Shown here: positions 36,395-46,955 of the stretch, one piece after another | Position numbering within the stretch: position 1 is the stretch's first letter | How the letters are laid out: every line of letters begins with the position of its first letter | Assembly: GCA_950106755.1 (NCBI GenBank) | Contig: OX467082.1 | Span: forward strand, 3,224,001-3,288,000 | Source of the DNA: Climacium dendroides | Taxonomy: Eukaryota > Streptophyta > Bryopsida > Hypnales > Climaciaceae | DNA: 64,000 nt | Direction of reading: 5' to 3' | Notes under the pieces: model-generated | What the model saw: the letters and a program-made list of their open reading frames with translations, nothing else | What the model was told of the DNA's origin: nothing | Databases searched by the model: none | Made by a program: the position numbers and the translations under genes

Positions 36395-36720
36395 GACACT
36401 CTCGCAATTTCATCTCATGCACATTTTGATGACGGAGCCTCTATTCCAACACTGAATTCTTACACTGCCGTTCTTTCTCTTCGGACACAGCTTGAGAATT
36501 CAAGTGATTTCTCTGTTTTTGCACAGATTGCCGCTGGATTCTCAAGCTCAAGAACGCATTCCCAGAGTCCGTGACAATTTGTGACAGAGTTTGCATCAAT
36601 TAGGGGCAGCATGAGTGTGGGGGTGATCCGAACCTTGGCCCCGCATTCCTTTCTGAGTGCTCATGGGCGTCATGAGATTGCAGCTTCGCCAGCTCTTCGG
36701 GTGATATGTGAGAGCAGCCG
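36395..36720 (+). repeat. 5' end of the heme-oxygenase-like gene, shared with the F-box leader
   Basis: Partner of 27530-27895. In this copy the final ~110 bp are coding, from the ATG at 36611, and specify the start of the predicted transit peptide. Confidence 0.8.
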
Positions 36721-39700
36721 GAAGGGGTTTGGAGGAGGCGAGGAGAATAAGAAGAAGGCGAACAAGAAGGGTTCTGCGAAACAGCAGGTCCAAAGCGGTG
36801 GTGCAAACAAGCGGGCTGTCGCTGTGAAAGAAGGCTCTCGGCAGCTGCAGAATGTGCTCAGGAGTGTGGATAAGGTGATAACAAGAGTGTGCCTTCGTTG
36901 GTGATAGTAGGAGCAATGTTTGTGATACATTGGCAGTGGAGATTTGTGCCACGGTGAATGCTGTGCTAGTGTTTAGGAATTCGTAAACCCTAGGATTCTG
37001 AGGTTTATTAAGGTCTTTCCTTGCACGAAAGGTTTCTTTTGATGGATTAGTATTATGAACGAGCTTCGAATTTTTCTACGCACGAGCTAGTAAGGTAATA
37101 TAGGGACACCCAGAATCGCCACTTTTTTTAGTGCTGAGTATACTTGATATTATTATAATGATCAATTTTGTATATGTCTCATTGAGGATGCAGACCGCCT
37201 AAACATCTGTTCAAATGTTGATTTTAGGTCACTATTGAAAAACACTTAGAACCTACATAACTCTCGCATAACGTATTCAAATAACGCATGCCTTAATGCG
37301 TGGGCATTTTCCGTCAATTGCTAACGTCAATGCGTAACCACTGTCTAGGATTTTAGGGTGATGTTTTCGCGTCAGTGGCAATTTAGGGTATCACTATGAA
37401 AGTCAATTCATAAGAACTCTATTAAGCCAATTTTTCAGCGCCATCGCTTTGCTAATTCGCTTTCATCCGGAATTATGTGATTCAGTAGAGGCCTTACCTA
37501 CATTGAGTGTCGGTTTCTGAGATATCTACGTTTGTGGTGCAAGAGTTGTGATACAAATTCGTTCAAGCTGTTCTTTTCACGCTCTTGTTTTCGCCATGTG
37601 GATATAGGAAACTGCAGCAGAACAACAAAAGAAACTGGGCATTGATCCTGACATGGCAGCGACAGGGAAAGTGGACTTTGTTCGGGTTGAGGCGTGGGGA
37701 GCCGAGGGTACTGAAGCTGAGCTGGAAAATCTGAAGTTGAAGAGTTTTAGTCCAGCATTCAGTTCTGAGGAAGACAGTGTTCCTTTCTATGAACAGCTTG
37801 TTCGACGCTTGCAGCTTTTAGAATCTAAGGTAACGTAGTACATGCTAGAGATAGGTATTCTGTCCAAGGATATGAATACTTTATGACATTATTTGAGATC
37901 TATCTCATATTACTTTTGTGGTCGTTTTCTTCTGTATTAACATTCATTGATGGAATGAAAGGGCAGGGGGAGTTAGCAGTTGCGCAGGGGAAGCCATTGC
38001 CACCATTTGAACGCTGGAGCTTTGGTGAAGATCGTTATATGCAGTTCCTACAAGACCAGGTCTTCATCTTATCTTCTTTTCCTGTCTGGACTTGAAAGAT
38101 TCATTGTTTCTTTCTTCATTGGTTTTCAGAGTTCCAATTCAAACTTGGGATTTCCACGTAAGGGAAGCCATTATCTGGCAGATTATGTTTGTATGTTTCC
38201 ATTTACTTTCTCACTGAATCACCGTTGCTAGTAAAGTGGTAGTCAATATCATTCGGATTTCCACAATAAGTATCCTCTGGTATCATTTGTAGAAATGATG
38301 CTGGGTTTTCAGTTAGCTGAGGCGGTAGCTGAGGTTTAAGTAATCTTGTTTGGCCTGTCATTGTGGTTCAGCTCGCAGTCTACAGAACATTAAAGGATGT
38401 TGTTGCAGCTGTAAAGAACTCAAGGATCCAGGATGACGCTGTGGTTTCTGATCATGTTGAGGATGTTGAAAACAGAGCTTCATTAGCTGTTGCGGCTTTT
38501 GACTCCAGTCTTGGACTCGATCGCCATGAGGTCCGTGAGTTCTTCCATCTCAACTCCTACTTCTAGTTTATACCTTACTGGACATGCCAAGTCCAGTGGC
38601 TACTGAAGATCCGTAGCGTGCTGTTCAACTTTGATTTTTCAAGAGGGTGCTGCCACTTTAGAAAGCAAGAGTATGTGTGGAGTTTTCAGCTTGAACGAAG
38701 AGCGCTAATTAGAGGAGGGGTCGTGAGGGGTCATGTTTGTTTTGAGCCCTTGAGAAAATGTGAGGTTCTGAGATTGATTACTGCCTTGGGACACTAATGA
38801 CTAATTCATTGTGGGTAACGGAATTCGTCTACTAGGCCAGCTTGTTAGCATTGCATTGGTGCACAGAGCTCTAAGGATTTCAGGTTGCTTCTCCGTATTC
38901 ACTGGTATAGTGGTTGGTTTTGGATAGGAACTTGCAGCAGATATTCAAGCTTTAAGTGAGGCAACGACTCGTATCGGCATGTCCTTGGAGATTCGAGCTC
39001 CTACGACTCAAACAACTGCTTACATGAAGGTACTATTATATCTATATGGAGTAAATTATTTCCGATTCGTTACAATGACTACCGGAAGTCCCACCGGTAT
39101 TGCTTGGATCACCAAGGACCAGATGTTATACTTTTGTCTTGGCGAGAGGAGTGGGAAAAGGCGAAGACGAGATTTTTTTTTAGAGAAATGCAGTCTTTGG
39201 CCTTGAAAAAAGGATTTCTGTGAACCTGAATTGAAGTGCGCATGATCAAAGCCGAAGCTATCTATTTTCAATTGAAAGACCGGGTTATTTCTTCTGTGGC
39301 AGCTCTTAGAGCAAGTTGGACGCAGTGCCACGTGCACTGAGACCGGTTCAGCTGAGGGATGTCTTCGATTGTTAGCGCATATTTTTGCAATCCATGTGGC
39401 TCATCTTACCACAGGTCAGTGATCTTTTCTGACGCCTACGGGCACCATTGACCTTATTCTTCTGTACATACTCCCAGATATTGCTATAATAACTGATTGT
39501 ACTGGGAAAAAGGCTTGGCATTTTGATGAAACTCACAAATCTTATTATACTTCAGGCATGAGGGTAGGGGCGAAAGCTTTGGAATGCTTGTCCTTACTGA
39601 AAGAGGCTAGGGCTGTGCGCTTTTACCGTGACTATCCAGAGGTACATCTTTTGTGCAAATTATACGTTGTTTTGTCTTGGATGCCTTAAATGGGCGGATT

Positions 39701-40276
39701 CCAGTTACCAACAGGTTTCAGTGAAGCGTTTGTTAAGACGTTTGAGTTGCATGAACATCCATTTGCGTTTGCTTTTTTGTTCTGGATTTGCCTCTTCTGA
39801 CATTGCTGTTCATTAATTCGAATTTCTTGTGGTTGCAGCAAGCGCAAGATCCATTAAGAGTACTGATAGCAGCACTGAACACGGCAGGCTCCTACCTGGT
39901 TCTGCCTGAGGAACGAGAACAGGTATTTGAATTACATTTCCAAATCATGAATGCTCGAATCATTTTCACCTGCGAGCAAGAGCCAAAGTGGTCGGAGCTC
40001 TTAGATCCCACAGTTTATCTGAACATTCTTGTTCTAGATGATTGTAGTATCTGAAATTCACCAAAAGGGAGGAACCAAGTTCATCAACCAAGACACTGAA
40101 CATTCGTCCTTTCCTTTACTGTCATTTTTTCACATCATATCTTCTCTTTTAAAGATGTGATTTGTGCTAATCGCATATCACCTTTTGTGTTGCAGGTGAT
40201 GCAGGAGCTACCAAAGGCCATTCAAAGAACAAGCTTATTATTATCAGTTCTCGCTGTTGAGGAATCAAAAGTGTAG
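36611..40276 (+). CDS. Heme-oxygenase-like plastid protein, probably not a haem-degrading enzyme
   Basis: Nine exons join in phase to 400 aa: 36611-36874, 37608-37829, 37967-38059, 38372-38530, 38928-39029, 39303-39414, 39556-39641, 39839-39922 and 40196-40276. Plant heme oxygenases open haem to biliverdin in plastids for phytochrome chromophore synthesis. Residues 1 to ~50 look like a transit peptide, followed by a Lys-rich linker (ENKKKANKKGSAKQQ). The later helices match the HO fold in order: FYEQLVRRLQLLESK, ERWSFGEDRYMQFLQDQLAVY (as WxPTxxGYLKFLVDSKLVY), LDRHEELAADIQ (as LERSEKLAEDL), TTAYMKLLEQ, and HIFAIHVAHLTTGMRVGAKAL (as HFYNIYFAHSAGGRMIGKKV). The segment expected to hold the haem-ligand His has Glu160 (LLESK) instead of a His. 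A non-catalytic HO-like role, as proposed for plant HO2, is more likely. Exon 3's acceptor was chosen by phase. Confidence 0.8.
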
Positions 40277-41381
40277 CCTGGGAATTCACCCAATTTAGCT
40301 ACCCAGGTTCAGTCCTCCACGAAATCTAGTCACATTGATCGCAATCAACATTGTAAACATTGATCGCTGAATCTCAGAGATAATTATCATCCCGACATTT
40401 TTAAAGATTTTCGTATCGCGATTGAGTATGCCACTGTACTTGGAAACGATGAGGATCGCATCCGATACAACTACAATATATGATTGATCCTTTTTGTACT
40501 ATTATTTGGGTCAGTGATTGAAGCGTACGGATGTACCGTGCCACCTCATCATTCACCCTCGATAGATTCTATAGGATGGTTCAGAACTTGCGGCATACTA
40601 CGTTATCTCCACTCTGCGTGGTTTCGTTCTTTTGATGCAGAGTGATTTAAAAACTCCTTAGAATCAGGTACTGGCGCACTGGTTAGAGAATTCTCAAACA
40701 GACATCGTCTTGAACCTTCCCTGCAAGGCTTTGCTTCCTTGTAATGTCCGGCGGGGCAACCAATTCAACAACAGGAACGGTACAACTTTGCAAACGTACA
40801 GTTCAGGAGGAAAATATCATAGTGACATAAAGACGTGGTCTTAGTCAAGGTTGGTCTTCGCATGCACTTGTGTCGGGTGTGCTGGCAGGCCGTAAGGATT
40901 TTTTCTGGAAAATTATTGATCTTGTGGCTTTCGCAATTGTTGATTCTTAAATTCTTTGGGGGACAAAGTCAAAAAATGGAAAGACTGACCTGGTACAGTA
41001 TTCATGCTTCTTAAAATTAACCACCGAAGTTATGATTAAGAAGTAGCCTTAAATTGTGGGCTGTCCTCCCTCACCTGTCACGGGGAGAATTTTTTTTCCA
41101 CTCCCCTGAAGTTTGGCTGTACTCAACAGAAAATCATCAACTGACTGCTGATGTGACTTTAACCTACCACCCATACAAACTTCTAGGAATGGTTGACATT
41201 TGGGAATGTATACATATGTGTTACTTTTTGGTACTTCTGCTTTTATCAGTTTCAAGCGGTACTCAACTGTGGAGAAGGTCTTTAAGAAACTGATGTCATT
41301 AGAGGCATGAAAACTAGTTTCCACAAATAAAATTAATGCCTGGCCAATCTGTAACCTCGGTTTAGTATTCTTCACATTAAA
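40277..41381. other. 3' region and intergenic DNA
   Basis: Probable 3' UTR of the preceding gene, then nothing recognisable. Confidence 0.5.
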
Positions 41382-41499
41382 GTATGTTTGCACTTGGTGT
41401 TAAAAGTGTTGTTACTGAGGGTCTTAGGAATGAATTTAGATCTATTTTGGACCAGATTCACATTCCAAACAATGCCTCTAATACCAAGTGTGAACATAC
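41382..41499. mobile_element. Small foldback element
   Basis: GTATGTTTGCACTTGGTGTT at the left and, inverted from the right end, GTATGTTCACACTTGGTATT give 21-bp arms with about three differences around ~75 bp. The right half is repeated at the start of the window. No target duplication identified. Confidence 0.65.
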
Positions 41500-43613
41500 C
41501 TTTAGATTAGTTGCTTGTCATTGATATGTTACATTTCTCTTTTGTTGTTTAACTTAAAGTAGATTTTTCTAAAATATTCCTCAACAATTTGCCTAAAATT
41601 TTGAATTAAATTGAGGTTTAGGAAAATGAGTTGGTTGTAGCCATTGATGCTTCCCATTCATGGATGAAGCTTAAGGTAACCACACCTAATGTTGACCACT
41701 AATATTGTCTACACATTCTAGATTCTTGCCTATAATTTACTTCCTCTATTCATGTATTGAGAGTCTACAATTGATTACCTCAAACCCTATGTTTAATACT
41801 TTGAAAATTAGTAGTGTATTCATATGGAGTTCAAAAAATGCATTCTCAGAGAATCTAGAATCCCCTTTTGATTACCAACAAGACTCCATAAAAAAAGTTT
41901 TCCTATATAGTAATAGGAACCATGCTTATTTGTGTGATTTTAGGTGTAGGTACCTTACCACTTTTATTTCATGGCTAATGCATGTTACAGTATTTCCTTC
42001 AACGTCATATGTGTGATGGGCCTTGCTGGGATCTGTAGTTTTCGAAGGGTAGGTGTAAATTAATTACCAGTTGGTCCTGGAAGCCGGCTAAAGTCTGACC
42101 TGCATCTCCTTGGAAAGTAAAAGAGTCTCTCATGCAACCCACTTTGCTGAAGATCATTGACAACTGGGGACTATTGTTCACTAATGTGCATAAATTTAGC
42201 AACACTTCTACCAATTCTACCAATTATTTTATTATAAAATTATTAAAAAAATAATGTGAATACCGTAGTGTTAAAGAGAATTTTTTTGTACATTTACTAG
42301 TGTTTTTTTGCAGCTTAAGCTAATTTTAAAAATCAAATTTGGGATGGATTGGAAAAGCCCAATACAAACACGCTCACCTCGTGTAGACGGTAGAAAGCAC
42401 GCGTTCCATCCCCGTTCCATACCCGGAAGATACCCGGCCATCAGCCAAAACATTTAGTAACTTACTTTAGCAAAACAATGCCCGTCCTTCCTTCCCTTCG
42501 CGAACTCATTCATTTGGCTCATCGTGTTGTTCTGTGCTGGAGCTTATTGATCGCCATAGCCATTGCCGCCGACTCCGAAATCCATATTCTAATCGCGGTC
42601 TTTGTGTGTTAAGTTTGTCTTTATGAAATTTCTGTGTTTAGCTAGAGAACTTCTGGTATAATTCAGAGTTATTTGCCATTGGTTACATACAGGATCTGGT
42701 TCCCTGTGAATGCGTCCCAGTATAGACATTTGATGGAGTCGGAGAGATGGCGTTAATTGAAGTCTGCGGAGCCTGCGGTCGGTGGTCAGTCCAAGCACGA
42801 CGGCGGACTGCGGAGAGGATAGACCGCCATTTGCATCGCAGAATTTTCCGACCGTGAATCACTTTCAATTATTTTAGGATTATTTATACTGTTTTTAGCT
42901 GCAGGTTGTCATCATAAGTTAGAGATTGTGCTTCATTGTCCTTGCTGTGGTGATCTACGAGGAGGTGTTGTGCTCCTCATAGGTTGCTGAGTGCAGGGAG
43001 GTTTTGATCCATGTCTTTCGTCGCCTTGACTGCTTTAGGTGAGGAGTTCTCGTACGGCTCGATCGTACGAGTGTGTTTAATTTTGATTATTTTTAATTTG
43101 GCTCGGGAGACGCGGATGAGATGAATAGCGCCAGAGAAAGTGTTGTGAAGAAGCGTGGTGAGTTAGTGGCGGGCTCTAGCTCCCTTGTCTGTGGTAGTGA
43201 AGCGTGCCTTCGTCGTTGGCATGGGGTTAATTTTGGTTGCGAAGATAGTGGTAGATTGCCAACAGATAGCAGCTAGTATTGCGAGGAGGTGATGATGATT
43301 CTAGTTTTCTTGCGAAAGGTTGAAAGATTTTGTGTGCAATGTGTTGTTGAGAGTGGCGGGCGTTTATCATTTGATTACTCTGTTTAGGTTCTAGGTTCCA
43401 GGTTCCAGGTTCCAGCAGAACGGATGACGTCGTTGAAGATGCACCTTTTAAGTGTGGCGAGAATATCTACTTTAGGAGATGAGATTGTTACTTAGGTGTT
43501 ATAGTGTGGGAGCTGAAGAAGGGGAGACGAGGAGAGTGAAAGAGATGTCAGACTTTTTGTAGGGGTGAAGTTGACGCGTGTTGCATGTGGATCGTCCGTG
43601 CGGCACTTGATCC
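41500..43613. other. Intergenic DNA and promoter of the receptor kinase
   Basis: No gene recognised. From about 42.4 kb the base composition becomes more balanced and is probably promoter/leader. A GGTTCCAG triplication lies at about 43393-43415. Confidence 0.45.
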
Positions 43614-46600
43614 ATGGAGGACTTCGGTTCGCCTTGTGGTTTTATGTTGTTACTGCTGGTGTCGTGGATCATTATAAAACCTGCAGCAGGACAACTCAGC
43701 TCTTGTGGCAACTGCACAGTCCTTGAGATAGATAATTTTCTCAACGACAAGGAACATAAAGTCGAGCTCCTCTCCCGCCATGCTCTGTTCTTGCAACTTG
43801 CAGCGGAGTCGACCGATTGCGGTAAATATCCTCATCGATTCTCTATATTCTTCCTTTAATTCTTGCAATGAGAGTTTAATTCGTATTTTAGTGTGTTCGC
43901 GACTTGTATAATTAGGTAGCTGATACTGGTCCTGACAAGCACAACGATATCGAATTCGGAATACTGGGTGTGTTCTGTAGGAATCTTCTCCGGATGCATT
44001 TACTCGCTCATGTGGCTCATGTACGGGAAAATTTGCACATGTCACTGCACATTATGCAACTGAGTCAGCAGGAGCCTTCCTTCGAATTTTAGGTTTATGG
44101 TATATCATTCCTTGAAATGTGCGGGCGTGCAGGTTTGTCAAATTGTGTTGACAAATGTTCCCGTCATTCTTGTTCGCCAACAATCAAAGACAAGTTCACC
44201 TGTATCAAAGCTCACAGTAATGTCCAAGAATGTACGAGCTCCATCAACGGCAGTGCGCCGTGCGAGCACTTAAAGGTGGATTTCACCAGAAATGGCTTTG
44301 TGCGGTGAGCACCTCTTCTGCTCTTGCTCTGAAATATGATATGTAAAAGTGGGCTGTAGAGAAAAGACTTGAGGCAAGTATGAGTCTCTTTGTTTAATGA
44401 TGTACGTAGTGGTCGAGTGGATAATCAAGCTGATTGAAGAAATAAACCACTTCTGATATGAGGTTTTTCTTTACAACCCCAAGTCCGAATTGAAGTCGGC
44501 CGTTTGCTGGTAAAATCGCGAGTCTCGAGGATTGAATTATGACACGAGTAAACGATCACCTCGTGATCATTCGATTTTAGCTCAATTCCACAGCCGCTAA
44601 GGATGAAAACCTGGAGGAGTAATCGAACATCTACATCTTGAGGCATCTCTGAATCCTACATGTGCTATTAGTAGACGCATGCTTATTGTCATTTATGCGA
44701 AAAATCGCCTTCGAGTATGCAGAATTCAATTTCTGAGTGGAGGTTGAGGAGACTGAGGCAACATGGAGGTCACAATCAGAAACGTGGTAGGCCTTAGCCA
44801 CGAAATTCCGATCGAAATCCTCTTCTTTATATTGGGAGACTCGATGTGATCTCAACTTCTGCGACATGCTACCTGGTTGTCTTGTCTGGTATGCCCTTTC
44901 TTTGCGGATACGTCGACATCCAGTCTCAATTGATATCTTGCTGACCTTGTCGAGTAATTTTCTGTGGTTGCAGCGTTCCTCCACAATTCCAGAATTTTTC
45001 AGACCTGAGTCCAGAGCTTACGAGATCAATCTGCGCTCAAACCAATCTTCAATTTTCTGCTAGCAGTGAATCTATTTCCTCAGAACTTACTTTTTGGAAT
45101 TACTATGGATCTGCTGAGGGCGCATGGCGAGGTTACCCTGGCCGAGTATGTACTTGGGCAGCTCAATTTAAACCTCCTTTTAGGTTTGAGAGTAATTTCT
45201 TTTCTATGAATTATTTACAGTCGGAAGAAACATTGCCCGTGAAGAGAGGAAATCGGTGCGGCTGCTTCATCGAGTACTAAAACTGAGTTCTTGTTTATTG
45301 AAATCAGGAGGCTGATCCAGACAAGGGTTGCATCGAGTACGACCCTCGGAAACGGCCCTGGTAATGTAATGCGACCGCCGAGAGGCCTGCAGTTTGCCAT
45401 AGCCGTGTTATGAAAGGCATAATTATAACAGCATGATAGGGTTTCGTCTACATTCCTGGAACTGAGTTTGACTTGTAGTGAGCCGCAATCGTTGAGATGG
45501 TCCGATCTTGTTCTGTCGCCGGTTTATCTCTGCAAATTCCTAAGTAATCCTTGCCATCCCACGTGTGAGGAAATGTTCTTTGACGGCGTATCGTGACTTC
45601 AAGCCTTGACACTTATTTTGGAATGTCATATCTCCGGCCTGGAATCCCACAAGCATGACGGAAGTCTGATATAGAAATTTAGGTTGATGCAGAATTCCAT
45701 TAGAGATCTTTTTAAGGTTTTCTGCATTCCCATATCCCATGGAGATTTTCTGTTTAATTATGTGCTCCTCGTGAGCTAGACCATATTTCTCCATTTTTTG
45801 ATTTATTAGAATAACATTGTGCAGGTATATTACAGCAGTATCAGTTGTAAAGGACCTTGTTGTGCTTCTCGATACAGGGCAAGTAGATGATTCTACTTTC
45901 ATGCATTCCAAGATTGTCATTCAAGATCTATTTGGTACATTTCGACCCTCTGACCGCATCAACCTGGTTACATTCGACTCTACTCGAGCAACTTTGCTGC
46001 AACCAACCTCCGTAATTCCAGCACCTTTTCCTCTTCATCATCCTGTTGATGCCACACTAGTTCTTCTGGTGTATGAGCTGCAGTAGTGACAAATTGCAAA
46101 CCCTTTCAGGATGTGTAGACAAATAATGTCGTCCTGTGCTCTCATTTCTCTGCACATGGAACTGCAGGTGGTTGTTGGGATGGGTGGAATACAAGAAAGT
46201 CCTGACCTGATATCCACCTTTAAAATTACATCGTTGACGAACGGTCAACACGGGTTCTCAAACATAACGAGTGGATTTGAGAAAGCAAGAACAGCCTTCA
46301 ACTCGACCAGTATCCTCAAGGTATGCTGCACTCTGTCTGATAGTGAACTTCAAGAGTTCGATGTTGTGGCACGGAAATCTACTTTGGACGTTTATGGTAG
46401 TTATATTAAAGATTTTTTTTCCTTCCCTCTCTGTGTGTCCTCAACAGATGATCGTAGTGCTGACCGACGGAAATTTCGCAAAGAATGCTGCCTTCAATGA
46501 TTCGGCTCTTCAACAGATGGTCACATCGCTCAACCTGGAAAATGTGATTGTATTCTTTTTTAGCCTGGGAGATGACACGAAAAATACACCTGATCTACTT

Positions 46601-46914
46601 ACGGAGCTCCGTAGTTTGTCATGCCTAATGAATAGCACCGTCAACTATGTCAGCTTATTGGATGCTCAACGGAATCCGCTTTGGGCCATGCGCCCATATT
46701 TCGACTATCAAGCGACGTTGAGAATCACAGCAAACAGAACGTTCTGGACGGACGTATATGAGGACTTCGATGGATTAGGGAAGGTTTCAACTGTTACTTA
46801 TCCAGGTCAGTTGTTCTCCGTCTGCTACAGACCATGTTTTCAATAATAAAACAAAATCTCCACGTAGAGTAGTTGCTTTCATCGAGATATTGAGAGCTGC
46901 TTAACACCAAGGCA

Positions 46915-46955
<41 letters not shown>

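Noticed and set aside
38531..38534. Strong GTGAGT donor four bases beyond the chosen exon end in the heme-oxygenase-like gene
   Set aside because: Using it breaks the phase with the next exon; the weaker GTCCGT donor keeps the conserved LDRHEELAADI sequence.
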